DNA of 53,795 bases. It comes from Bradyrhizobium hipponense. GTDB lineage: Bacteria > Pseudomonadota > Alphaproteobacteria > Rhizobiales > Xanthobacteraceae. A program made the translations under genes and the position numbers. Shown piece after piece: positions 34,587-42,858 of this stretch. Under the pieces are notes generated by a model, which saw nothing but the letters and a program-made list of their open reading frames with translations, had not been told where the DNA came from and made no database searches. The stretch is from the NCBI RefSeq assembly GCF_008123965.1, contig NZ_VSTH01000084.1:1-53795 (forward strand), written 5' to 3'. Numbering within the stretch: the first letter of the stretch is position 1; each line of letters starts with the position of its first letter.

Positions 34587-35447
34587 TCAGCTCGAGTCCG
34601 ATTGATTGAACGCCCGCAACCCTTCCGCGCGAATGACTTCGAGGCAGTCTCTCTTGAGCGCCAGGTAGGTCGGCTCGATCAGGATCGCGCTCGAACGCGG
34701 ACGCGGCAGGTTGACGGCGACTTCCCGCAGGATGCGACCGGGCCCCGCGCTCATGATCAGGACGCGGTCGGCCAACACGATGGCTTCATCGATATCGTGC
34801 GTGACGAACACGATGGTCGCCTTGATCCGGTCCCGCAGCTCCAGCAGATTGTCCTGCATCACCGCTCGGGTCTGCGCGTCAAGTGCCCCGAATGGCTCGT
34901 CCATTAGCAGAACGCGCGGCTCATTGGCAAGCGCGCGCGCAATTGCGACGCGCTGCTGCATGCCGCCGGACAGCGTGTTCGGATAGGCGTCGGCGAAGCG
35001 TTTAAGCCCGATCATCGCGATCAGATCGTCCGCGATGGCGCAGGCCTCCTTCGCGGACCTTCCGAGCATTCTCGGACCGTGGGCGATGTTTCTGCGAACG
35101 GACTTCCAGGGAAACAGATGCGGCTGCTGAAACACCATGCCGATATCGGGCCGCGGATTGCCCACGGGCGACCCTTCCACCAGGATTTCGCCTTCGAACG
35201 GCAGCTCCAGCCCGGCAATCGTATTGAGCACAGTGGACTTGCCGCAGCCCGAAGGACCGACGATGCAGACGAACTCGCCGGCTGCGACGTCGAAGGAAAC
35301 CCGGTCTACCGCGATCATCTGGCCGCGATTGGTGTCGAACACGATGCTCAGGTTTGAGACTTGTATCGCCGGTTGTTTCGACGCCGCCTTGACAGACGGC
35401 TGCGAACTTGCCAGCGCCAGTTTTGTGGTCGAGCGATATCCCGACAT
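34587..35447 (-). CDS. ABC transporter ATPase (nitrate/sulfonate/taurine class)
   Basis: 286 aa from ATG 35447. Walker A GPSGCGKST, Q-loop FQQPHLFPW, signature LSGGMQQRVAIARAL, Walker B VLLMDEPFGALD and switch His in VTHDIDEA are all intact. It belongs to the SsuB/TauB/NrtD group that energises uptake of sulfonates, nitrate, urea-like or pyrimidine compounds. Its ATG overlaps the permease TGA by one base (TGATG). The open frame continues upstream through the permease in another frame; that part is a shadow. Confidence 0.93.
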   Translation of the reverse strand: MSGYRSTTKLALASSQPSVKAASKQPAIQVSNLSIVFDTNRGQMIAVDRVSFDVAAGEFVCIVGPSGCGKSTVLNTIAGLELPFEGEILVEGSPVGNPRPDIGMVFQQPHLFPWKSVRRNIAHGPRMLGRSAKEACAIADDLIAMIGLKRFADAYPNTLSGGMQQRVAIARALANEPRVLLMDEPFGALDAQTRAVMQDNLLELRDRIKATIVFVTHDIDEAIVLADRVLIMSAGPGRILREVAVNLPRPRSSAILIEPTYLALKRDCLEVIRAEGLRAFNQSDSS

Positions 35448-36295
35448 CAGCGCCACCAAACCGTTCGTTCTGCAAGAGCGGCAAACAGCCGATCGGCGAT
35501 GAAGGAAATCAGCCCGAGCGCCGCTAGTCCGCCCATCACCTGGCCTGTCTGTAGATTTTGCTGCGCGATCTCGATCCGGTAGACAACGCCCGCAAACGTG
35601 CCGGCAAGTTCCGCTGCGACCAGCGTGTAGAAGGAGATGCTGACCGCAGTGCGCAGCCCGACCACGATGTAGGGCAATGCGCCCAGCAGAATGATCTCCT
35701 GTAGCATCTGCCGCCGCGGCGTGCCGAGCATCAACGCGGCGCGGATCAAGCCGCGGTCGACCTTCTGCACGCCAATATGGGTCGACAGCCATACCGTGAA
35801 GAATACGCCCCACACGACGAGAAACAGCTTTCCTGCTTCCGACAGGCCAAACCAGAGAATGACGATCGGCACGAAAGCAATCGGCGGGATTGGCCGCAGG
35901 ATCTGAAACAGCGGCGACAGCAGGCTGGAAACGACGGGAAATTGGCCCGTGAGAATGCCGAGCAGGACGCCGAGCGCGCTGCCGAGGAGGAAACCTGCGG
36001 AGACTCGATAGAGGCTTGCTGCCACGTCCCAAAAAAACTGTCCGCTTCGCATCCATTCCAGGACGGCTGCCGCAACCACGGTCGGCGGCGGGAATAGTAC
36101 CATATTGACGATGCCCGATCGGGAGATCAGCTCCCAAAGAATGACGAACAGGGGGATCGAAAGTACCCCAACCAAGACATTGAGACGACGAAAACGGCCC
36201 GAGGTCGGCCGCCGGCCAGGACGATCAGCTCCGGCCGTCACAGCAGCGCGCTTTGGAGTCTTGTTCTGCACGATCGCTTCGGCACCTATTTCCAC
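35447..36295 (-). CDS. ABC transporter permease (SsuC/TauC class)
   Basis: 282 aa from GTG 36295. About six transmembrane helices; the first lies near residue 40-60 (LVGVLSIPLFVILWELI). The EAA-type cytoplasmic loop is recognisable near 185-205 (GLIRAALMLGTPRRQMLQEI, then ILLGALPYIVVGLRTA). The conserved LSPLFQILRPIPPIAFVPIV is typical of this importer class. It overlaps the substrate-binding-protein gene by 10 bases and the ATPase gene by 1, a tight three-gene operon. Confidence 0.93.
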   Translation of the reverse strand: MEIGAEAIVQNKTPKRAAVTAGADRPGRRPTSGRFRRLNVLVGVLSIPLFVILWELISRSGIVNMVLFPPPTVVAAAVLEWMRSGQFFWDVAASLYRVSAGFLLGSALGVLLGILTGQFPVVSSLLSPLFQILRPIPPIAFVPIVILWFGLSEAGKLFLVVWGVFFTVWLSTHIGVQKVDRGLIRAALMLGTPRRQMLQEIILLGALPYIVVGLRTAVSISFYTLVAAELAGTFAGVVYRIEIAQQNLQTGQVMGGLAALGLISFIADRLFAALAERTVWWR

Positions 36296-37287
36296 GACAG
36301 GGTGACTCGCGCGGGATCGAGTTTCTTGAGCGGCTCCGCGGCGATGATGTTGCGGAAATCCGGCATCGTGGCGCCCGGCGGATGATTGCCGCTTTCAAGG
36401 CGCCATGCCGCGTGTGTTCGAAGGATTTCGATCAGCCGGTCGTCAAGACGCACCCGGTAGACGTACTCGGTCCAGATCGCCGAGAGTTCGTCCCGCTTCA
36501 TGCCGGCCGCATCCGCCACCACCGCGATTGCTTCGTCCGGATGCGCTTTCATCCAGATTTCGACATCGATCAGTGCGCCGATAAACTTCTCGACCAGCGC
36601 GGGATTGGCGTCGAGATAAGGCCGCATCACTACGATGTTGAACGTCTCGGAGTAGGTCCCCTTTGTGTCGAGTTCGCCGGCAGCTTCGCCGAGCGCCTTC
36701 TTCGCGTTGGAGATGTGCGGCTCCCAGGTGTCGAACGCATCGATGCTTCCGGCCGCCAGTGCCGGCAGCATCTCCTGCGGGCGCAGATTGACCAAGGTGA
36801 CGTCCTTGGCCGTCAAGCCCGCCGATTTCAACAGCGTCACGGTATAGACCTCGCTGCCGGTGCCGGCGGTGAACGCGATCCGCTTGCCACGGAGATCCGC
36901 TCTGGTTTTGATGCCGGCCTTGGCGGCAACCACGGTCTTGAGATCGGAATATTCCATGCCGGCCACGAAGGCGATCGGCTGGTTTGCCATCGCCGACGCG
37001 GTGACCGGCGCTTCCGCCGTCGTTGCGATATCCGCGCCGCCGCCGATCACGGTGTCGAGACACTGCTTGCCGGAGGTGAAGTTCGAGACCGTGATCTCCA
37101 GTCCATGCTTCTCGAAGATCCCTTTCGACTTGGCTACGATCGCAAGGCCGGAAATCGGCCCGAGGTTTTGCGCCAGGCGAGCCTTCAAGAGTTCCTCAGC
37201 GGAGGCGCGGTCCGGTCCGGCGGCAAGGCACGAAAGCGCGACATAGCTCGCAAGCGCTGCAATGCGGCTGGTGGTCTTCCGATGCAT
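36286..37287 (-). CDS. ABC transporter substrate-binding protein (NMT1/SsuA-like)
   Basis: 333 aa. Signal peptide (IAALASYVALSCLAAGPDRA SA-E). The mature part has the periplasmic type II fold of the NMT1/THI5/SsuA family: GLAIVAKSKGIFEKHGLEI, GGGADIATTAEAPVTASAMA, RGKRIAFTAGTGSEVYTVTL, ALAAGSIDAFDTWEPHISNA. The ligand cannot be read from sequence; with the amidase next door a ureide, amide or carbamate is a reasonable guess. It is the first gene of the leftward ABC operon. Confidence 0.92.
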   Translation of the reverse strand: MHRKTTSRIAALASYVALSCLAAGPDRASAEELLKARLAQNLGPISGLAIVAKSKGIFEKHGLEITVSNFTSGKQCLDTVIGGGADIATTAEAPVTASAMANQPIAFVAGMEYSDLKTVVAAKAGIKTRADLRGKRIAFTAGTGSEVYTVTLLKSAGLTAKDVTLVNLRPQEMLPALAAGSIDAFDTWEPHISNAKKALGEAAGELDTKGTYSETFNIVVMRPYLDANPALVEKFIGALIDVEIWMKAHPDEAIAVVADAAGMKRDELSAIWTEYVYRVRLDDRLIEILRTHAAWRLESGNHPPGATMPDFRNIIAAEPLKKLDPARVTLSWK

Positions 37288-37609
37288 GGACGATCTCCCC
37301 TAGCGCCGCGGCTCGCGGCAAAGCCCGATCGCGGATACCGCCCTGAACGGCCCGCACAAATTGTCCCCACGTCCTCCCTGGGCGATCACTTTTGCGATCG
37401 GCCAGGCTCGGCATGCTCGCCGGGCGCAGCGGTCCGGGGAAGCAATTAATCGACATGCGCGGTCCCGGCTCCCACCGCGGGCTGGCAAATCGGGAATGCC
37501 GTCGCGTCGGCGAATCGAGTGTGTATGCGCCGAGCGTCTAGCGCTGATGGAACCGTGGCCTGCGTGCTATATTGGTATGACTGCACCAAGCGTTCACGGA
37601 TTGCCCCTC
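37288..37609. other. Intergenic region, promoter side of the ABC operon and GST
   Basis: About 320 bases between divergent genes. It must hold the promoter of the ABC operon and that of GST. GCGATCACTTTTGCGATCGG around 37381-37400 is a direct GCGATC repeat; I see no clear Crp-type dyad and no gene. Confidence 0.4.
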
Positions 37610-38317
37610 ATGAAATACGAGCTCTACTACTGGCCTGAGATTCAGGGCCGCGGCGAATATGTGCGCCTGGCGCTGGAGGAGGCGGGTGCGACGTACGTCG
37701 ATGTCGCGCGCGGTCCGCGCGGCACCAGTGCGATGATGAAGATGATGGACGGGCGTGGCGGCACGCCGCCCTTCGCGCCGCCCTTTCTGAAAGCCGGCAA
37801 GCTCGTCATCGGCCAGACCGCCAACATCCTGCTCTATCTCGGCGCCCGCCACGGGCTCGCGCCGAAGACGGAAGCAGGCCGGCTCTGGGTGCATCAGCTT
37901 CAGCTCACCATCACCGACTTCGTGGTCGAGATCCACGATACCCATCATCCGCTCGGGCCTTCGCTATACTACGAGGACCAGAAGCCGCCCGCGAAGAAGC
38001 GAACGGCCGATTTCTGGAGCGAGCGCGTGCCGAAATATCTCGGCTATTTCGAGCAGCTTCTGACGGATCGTGGCGGTGCCTACGTCACCGGCCGCAAATT
38101 GACGTATGTCGATCTTTCGCTGTTCCAGATCGTCGACGGGCTGCGCTACGCTTTCCCGAAACGGATGAAGGCTTTCGAGGCAGATATCCCGGGCCTGGTC
38201 GGACTGCACGGTCGCGTCGCGGCGCGGCCGAACATCGAGGCGTATCTCGCCAGCGACCGCCGCATTGCCTTCAACGAGCAGGGCATCTTCCGCCGTTACC
38301 GCGAACTCGATGATTAG
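37610..38317 (+). CDS. Glutathione S-transferase family protein
   Basis: 235 aa from ATG 37610. N-terminal thioredoxin-like domain (YELYYWPEIQGRGEYVRLAL, PPFAPPFLKAGKLVIGQTAN with the glutathione-binding Q-T-A in place of the usual ESxAI), and an all-helical C-terminal domain (TDFVVEIHDTHHPLGPSLYY, LTYVDLSLFQIVDGLRYAFP). Tyr at position 6 or 7 may be the catalytic residue. The open frame begins 83 codons earlier, but the duplicated 5' fragment at 32091 begins at this same ATG, which supports the start. It lies at the right edge of the amidase/ABC island. Confidence 0.88.
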   Translation: MKYELYYWPEIQGRGEYVRLALEEAGATYVDVARGPRGTSAMMKMMDGRGGTPPFAPPFLKAGKLVIGQTANILLYLGARHGLAPKTEAGRLWVHQLQLTITDFVVEIHDTHHPLGPSLYYEDQKPPAKKRTADFWSERVPKYLGYFEQLLTDRGGAYVTGRKLTYVDLSLFQIVDGLRYAFPKRMKAFEADIPGLVGLHGRVAARPNIEAYLASDRRIAFNEQGIFRRYRELDD

Positions 38318-38369
38318 CCGGTCCGTCAGCTGATCGGAGCGCAAGAATGCTTTTCCCAACGGCGCGGCG

Positions 38370-39059
38370 CTATTGATGCGCGCTCACCAGATACCCGGCA
38401 GCAGGCGATAGGGCACCCGGGGCCGCATAATTGGTGTAGCCTGGCAGACCTTGTTTCAGCGTGCGCTCCTCGATGCGGATGCGGACCGCGAACAGGGCGA
38501 GGAACACGGGCATCATCGCAAGTCCCCACCATGATCCCAGCAGCAACGGCAGGCCGGTGAAGAACAGGACCATGCCGCTGTACATGGGATGGCGGACATG
38601 GGCGTAGGGCCCGGTCGAGATCACGCGCTGCGCGCGCTCGGCCTGCAGCTTCACCACAGGCGCGGCGAACGAGTTCTCGCGGAACACCCACATCGTGAAG
38701 AAGGTCGAGGCCAGGATCAGCAGAAATCCGAGCGCCTGTAGTGCGAGCGGCACGTTGGACGCGAGATAGCGCCGGTCGATCCCCATGGCGACCAGCCAGA
38801 TCAGCATCGCCAGCACGAACGCTATGATGAAGGCTTTGTCGGCGAGCGGCTGGTCCTTCTGGATGACCGGGCGAAGACGCTCGGCCAACAGCGCCGGATC
38901 GAGCCGGTAAAGCCACCAGCCGCAGAGCGGGCCGAGCAGGGCGGACGCGACCAGCATTGCCCAGGCGCCGGGCCAATGCAGCGTTCCGGCGGATGCGAAC
39001 AGCAGCGCGCCCATCGCCACAACGAAGATCGTATTCTGCAACAGCAATTTTGCGATCAT
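38370..39059 (-). CDS. Isoprenylcysteine carboxyl methyltransferase family protein, C-terminus frameshifted
   Basis: 229 aa from ATG 39059. Integral membrane methyltransferase-like protein with about five transmembrane segments; the SAM-binding C-terminal part has STGPYAHVRHPMYSGMVLFF and RIRIEERTLKQGLPGYTNYA. The final 17 residues (PGALSPAAGYLVSAHQ) do not look like the family. Removing one base from the G run at 38419-38422 would give AARVPYRLLPGIW and a stop at 38384, the usual ending. So there is either a real 1-bp insertion or a sequence error. Substrate is unknown; bacterial members modify diverse lipids or thiols. Confidence 0.85.
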   Translation of the reverse strand: MIAKLLLQNTIFVVAMGALLFASAGTLHWPGAWAMLVASALLGPLCGWWLYRLDPALLAERLRPVIQKDQPLADKAFIIAFVLAMLIWLVAMGIDRRYLASNVPLALQALGFLLILASTFFTMWVFRENSFAAPVVKLQAERAQRVISTGPYAHVRHPMYSGMVLFFTGLPLLLGSWWGLAMMPVFLALFAVRIRIEERTLKQGLPGYTNYAAPGALSPAAGYLVSAHQ

Positions 39060-39175
39060 GCACGGTTCCCCGGGCAATGTCGCACGATATTGGCCAGGCT
39101 ATCCGGCAAAGATGGGGCCGGATGCGGAACAGACCCGATCGACAGGATCGGGCGAACCATCGTCGGCGGATTCGC

Positions 39176-39343
39176 TCAGGCGAGCTGATCGATCCGCGTA
39201 CCCTGTCCCGGCGGCAGCGGTGCGGGCGGCGGCGGCTTGTAGGTCGGGTCGTCGGTCTTGGCTTGGTCGTCCTGCTGCTTGGTCGTGTCGTAGCTCGGGA
39301 CCACGATCGTGATCGGCGGCGGTGCAACGCTGGAAACACTCAT
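39176..39343 (-). CDS. Small Pro-rich hypothetical protein (55 aa)
   Basis: From ATG 39343. Begins MSVSSVAPPPITIVVPSYDT, is acidic in the middle, and has a PPPPAPLPPGQGTRIDQLA end. No transmembrane helix or known domain. Composition is non-random and codon use matches neighbours; I believe similar short proteins occur in other Bradyrhizobium strains, but cannot confirm it here. Function unknown. Confidence 0.55.
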   Translation of the reverse strand: MSVSSVAPPPITIVVPSYDTTKQQDDQAKTDDPTYKPPPPAPLPPGQGTRIDQLA

Positions 39344-39497
39344 CCACAAACCCTCACAGGTGGAAACAATCCACACTGGCCCGCGAGGAACGAACCTTCC
39401 GTCAAGGCAATCGCTAAAATGCGAGGGATTTGGCCCGGCGAGACGCGTCCCTCTGCCTCCGCGATTGCACCGTTTTGAGGACAGTGGCTCTCTCCAC

Positions 39498-39578
39498 CGT
39501 CATTGCGAACGCAGTGAAGCAATCCAGACTGTCTCCGCGGCGGGATTTCTGGATTGCTTCGCTGCGCTCGCAATAACG
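39498..39578. repeat. Palindromic intergenic repeat, family A, copy 3
   Basis: CGTCATTGCGAACGCAGTGA ... TGCGCTCGCAATAACG with inner arms AAGCAATCCAGA/TCTGGATTGCTT. The same layout as the copies at 10507 and 21610, with two changes in the outer arms. Confidence 0.88.
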
Positions 39579-39645
39579 GAGTATGTGGCTCCCCGACGTC
39601 GCGATGCGTCCGGATCACGCCAACGGCGGGACCGCAGGCGTGCGC

Positions 39646-40125
39646 CTACTCGTCCTTTGGCCGCGTGATCGCGATCGCGGCGTCCGTTTTCGTGCGCGTG
39701 CATTCCATGTTGAGGCGCTTGTACCGCATCGACACTTTGTCGCCGCGCAACAGGCCCATCCGCTTCAGGCAGCGCGTGGCGCCGGTCGTGGTGTCGCCCT
39801 TCGGCAGCGTGAAAATGATCGCGGCCGCGGACCCGGCCAGATCGTAGAACTGTGGCGCCGGCTTGCGATCGCCCTTGGCATAGAGTTCGTTGGCGTAAGT
39901 CTTCCCCTGCGCGCGGCAGCCGAGCGACAGCTCCTTCGCCGCCGGGTGAGTGAGATATATGATGTTGGCGGCCTTGAAGTTGATCTTCAGCTTGTCAATG
40001 CCGCTCGCGAGCTGCTTGGCGATATCGTCGCACTGGTCCGCGCGCGCAGGCGCGGCGAGGGTGACAAGCGCGGTGATGGCGGCGGTAAGCAGAAGCGCGC
40101 CGCGGACGTTCAGTTTCAAAATCAT
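39646..40125 (-). CDS. Secreted hypothetical protein (159 aa)
   Basis: From ATG 40125 after an AGGGG-type Shine-Dalgarno. Signal peptide (LNVRGALLLTAAITALVTLA, cleavage near APARA-D). The mature part has three Cys (DQCDDIAK, SLGCRAQGKTYA, RCLKRMGLL / MECTRTKTDA). It is probably periplasmic. No family recognised. Monocistronic between a repeat and the alpha/beta hydrolase. Confidence 0.75.
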   Translation of the reverse strand: MILKLNVRGALLLTAAITALVTLAAPARADQCDDIAKQLASGIDKLKINFKAANIIYLTHPAAKELSLGCRAQGKTYANELYAKGDRKPAPQFYDLAGSAAAIIFTLPKGDTTTGATRCLKRMGLLRGDKVSMRYKRLNMECTRTKTDAAIAITRPKDE

Positions 40126-40236
40126 GATGAAATGCCCCTTAGGGGGCGCATTCAAGCGTCCGAGGGCGCGAAGCGCAAGGGTGGACAAGCCGTGCAGAAT
40201 CGTGAACGTCCGGGATGACGTTCTTCTGCAACATCG

Positions 40237-40917
40237 CTAGGTCGTTGCGAGGCGGGCTGCCGTCTGCATGAGGATCTCGAAAATCTCATCCGGCGCAGCG
40301 TTGATGACGTCGTGGCCGCAGGCGAGGCTGTGAACGATCCAGGCCGGATCGTCGCGCAGGCGTTGATATTGGGCGGTGAAGGGCGTTGCGCTCCAGCCGC
40401 TGGCATAGACGAAGACGCGCGGCATAGGCGCGGGCGCGCGCGGCAGATGCACGGCTTGAAGGAAAGAGCCGAGCGGATGGGGCCGGCGTCGGGGATCGCC
40501 GCCCTCTGGCGGGAGTACGCTGAGGCCATCGTGACGGGCGCGGTCGATCGCCAGATTCCGGAAATGCTCGCCCGCAAGGTCCCACCAGGACTGACCGTGT
40601 TCGGGCACGAAGGCATCGAGGTAGACAAGCGCTGCGATGCGCTCGGGGGCCCTGTCGGCGACGCCGCTCGCGACCATTCCGCCATAGCTGTGGGAACACA
40701 GGATCACTTCAGAGAGATCCTTAAGTCTCAGAAGGTCCAGGACGTCGGCGATATGGGTGTCCAGGTTAATGGGGGCTGCGGATCGCTCATGCTCCGCATG
40801 CAGGCCGCTGAGGGCTACAGCGGCGGCCTCATGGCCTGACCGGTTCAGCCTGGCGACGAACTCGGCGAACGTCCAGCCGCCGCGCCAACCACCTGGAATC
40901 AATACGAAAGTCGCCAT
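40237..40917 (-). CDS. Alpha/beta-fold hydrolase
   Basis: 226 aa. Oxyanion-hole region FVLIPGGWRGGWTF, nucleophile elbow SHSYGG with Ser77, probable acid in ALVYLDAFVP (Asp101) or later, and His202 in ACGHDV. This pattern is typical of the salicylate-esterase/MenH-like hydrolases. Length ~230 is standard and there is no signal peptide, so it is cytoplasmic. Substrate cannot be named; it stands alone and divergent from fumarase. Confidence 0.87.
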   Translation of the reverse strand: MATFVLIPGGWRGGWTFAEFVARLNRSGHEAAAVALSGLHAEHERSAAPINLDTHIADVLDLLRLKDLSEVILCSHSYGGMVASGVADRAPERIAALVYLDAFVPEHGQSWWDLAGEHFRNLAIDRARHDGLSVLPPEGGDPRRRPHPLGSFLQAVHLPRAPAPMPRVFVYASGWSATPFTAQYQRLRDDPAWIVHSLACGHDVINAAPDEIFEILMQTAARLATT

Positions 40918-41028
40918 TGGGACGCTCCGCGGCCGCCATTCCGAGACATCTGTTGCGCTCGCACAAGATGGTGGTCTATCAGACCTTTCAATACCGCCTT
41001 TTCCTGGGATTTAACCCGCGAGCCATTC

Positions 41029-42699
41029 ATGAACGCTCCCACCGCATTCCCCGATCCGTCAAAGCCCGTCCCGCCCTACAAGCACACCCCGCTGTTTCCG
41101 CTGGGCAAGGATGAGACGCCCTACAAGAAGATCACGGCCGAGGGCGTCCGGGTCGAGAAGGTCCTGGGCAAAGACATGCTGGTGGTGTCGCGCGAGGCGC
41201 TGCGGGCGCTATCGGAAGCCGCCTTCGGCGACATCAACCACTATCTGCGGCCCGGCCATTTGAAGCAGCTCCGCGCGATCCTGGAGGACGGCGAGGCCAG
41301 TCCGAACGACAAGTTCGTCGCGCTCGACTTTTTGAAGAACGCCAACATCGCCGCCGGCGGCGTACTGCCGATGTGCCAGGACACCGGCACCGCGATCATC
41401 ATGGGCAAGAAGGGCTGCAACGTCATCACCGACGGTGACGATGAGGCGGCGCTGTCGGAAGGCGCGCGCGACGCTTACCTGCGCCGCAATCTGCGCTATT
41501 CGCAGGTCGCGCCGCTCTCGATGTACGAGGAGAAGAACACCGCCAACAACATGCCGGCGCAGTGCGAGATCTACGCCGAGGGCGGCTCTTCAGACGTAGA
41601 CTCGGCCTACAAGTTCATGTTCATGGCGAAGGGCGGCGGCAGCGCCAACAAGAGCTTCCTGTTTCAGGCAACGCCCTCGGTGCTGACCAGGGACCGGCTG
41701 CTCGCTTTCCTGAAGGAGAAGATCCTGACGCTCGGCACCGCCGCGTGCCCGCCCTATCACCTTGCCATCGTGATCGGCGGCACCTCGGCCGAGCTCTGCA
41801 TGAAGACGGTGAAGCTTGCATCCGCCCGCTATCTCGATGCGCTGCCGACCCACGGCTCGCCCGACGGCAACGCCTTCCGCGACGTCGAGATGGAGCAGGA
41901 AATCCACAAGATGACGCAGTCACTCGGCGTCGGCGCGCAGTTCGGCGGAAAGTATTTCTGCCACGACGTGCGGGTGATCCGCATGCCGCGCCACGGCGCC
42001 TCGCTGCCGATCGGGCTTGGCGTGTCCTGCTCGGCCGACCGTCAGGTGCTCGGCAAGATCACCAAGGACGGCGTCTATCTCGAAGAGCTCGAGCACAACC
42101 CGGCGCAATATTTGCCGGAAGTCGAGCAGTCGCTCGGCGGAGAGGTCGTCAAGATCGACCTCAACCAGCCGATGAAGGACATTCTGGCGACCTTCTCGCA
42201 ATATCCGATCAAGACGCGGGTCTCGATGACCGGCACCATGATCGTGGCGCGCGATTCCGCGCATGCCAAGCTGCGCGAGCGGCTTGAGAAGGGCGAACCG
42301 CTGCCGGATTACTTCAAGAACCATCCGGTGTATTACGCCGGCCCCGCCAAGACGCCCGAGGGTTATGCCTCCGGTGCGTTCGGCCCGACCACCGCGGGAC
42401 GCATGGATTCCTTCGTCGACCAGTTTCAGGCCGCAGGCGGCTCGATGGTGATGGTGGCGAAGGGCAACCGCGCGCCGGCCGTGCGCGAGGCCTGCAAGAA
42501 ATATGGCGGCTTCTATCTCGGCTCGATCGGAGGGGCGGCGGCGAACCTCGCCGAGCACTGCATCAAGAAGGTCGAGGTGCTCGAATATCCCGAGCTCGGC
42601 ATGGAAGCGATCTGGCGCATCGAGGTCGTCGATTTCCCCGCCTTCATCATCATCGACGACAAGGGCAACGACTTCTTCAAGGAATTGAATTTGGGCTGA
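41029..42699 (+). CDS. fumA: Class I (iron-sulfur) fumarate hydratase
   Basis: 556 aa. It interconverts fumarate and malate in the TCA cycle using a [4Fe-4S] cluster. The three cluster Cys are at 116 (LPMCQDTGTA), 240 (AACPPYH) and 334 (VSCSADRQ), the spacing of E. coli FumA. Other family segments: GGSANKSFLFQATP, IGGTSAELCMKT, ARDSAHAKLRERLEKGEPLP DYFKNHPVYYAGP and the C-terminal MEAIWRIEV.DFPAFIIIDD. Length is normal for the fused two-domain form. Monocistronic; a palindromic repeat follows. Confidence 0.96.
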   Translation: MNAPTAFPDPSKPVPPYKHTPLFPLGKDETPYKKITAEGVRVEKVLGKDMLVVSREALRALSEAAFGDINHYLRPGHLKQLRAILEDGEASPNDKFVALDFLKNANIAAGGVLPMCQDTGTAIIMGKKGCNVITDGDDEAALSEGARDAYLRRNLRYSQVAPLSMYEEKNTANNMPAQCEIYAEGGSSDVDSAYKFMFMAKGGGSANKSFLFQATPSVLTRDRLLAFLKEKILTLGTAACPPYHLAIVIGGTSAELCMKTVKLASARYLDALPTHGSPDGNAFRDVEMEQEIHKMTQSLGVGAQFGGKYFCHDVRVIRMPRHGASLPIGLGVSCSADRQVLGKITKDGVYLEELEHNPAQYLPEVEQSLGGEVVKIDLNQPMKDILATFSQYPIKTRVSMTGTMIVARDSAHAKLRERLEKGEPLPDYFKNHPVYYAGPAKTPEGYASGAFGPTTAGRMDSFVDQFQAAGGSMVMVAKGNRAPAVREACKKYGGFYLGSIGGAAANLAEHCIKKVEVLEYPELGMEAIWRIEVVDFPAFIIIDDKGNDFFKELNLG

Positions 42700-42720
42700 G
42701 GAACGTCACTCTCCCAGGTT

Positions 42721-42806
42721 CGTCATGGCCGGGCTTGTCCCGGCCATCCACGGCCTTCCGAGATCGCGGAGAAGCGTGGATCACCGGGACAAGCCCGGTG
42801 ATGACG
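42721..42806. repeat. Palindromic intergenic repeat after fumarase
   Basis: CGTCATGGCCGGGCTTGTCC and the inverse GGACAAGCCCGGTGATGACG form outer arms, with ATCCACGG / CGTGGAT as inner arms. It lies between convergent genes. A third family, distinct from the CGTCATTGCGAG and CGTCATTCCGGG types. Confidence 0.85.
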
Positions 42807-42858
42807 CTGATTGCGCGGCGAGCCTGCACCCGTTTTTCGGAGCTCTCGCACCCACTCG

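Noticed and set aside
35448..36137. N-terminal extension of the ABC ATPase
   Set aside because: Overlaps the permease gene in another frame; ATG 35447 coupled to the permease stop gives a normal-length ATPase.
37381..37400. Crp/Fnr binding site before the ABC operon
   Set aside because: GCGATC is repeated directly, not inverted, and does not resemble TGTGA-N6-TCACA or TTGAT-N4-ATCAA.
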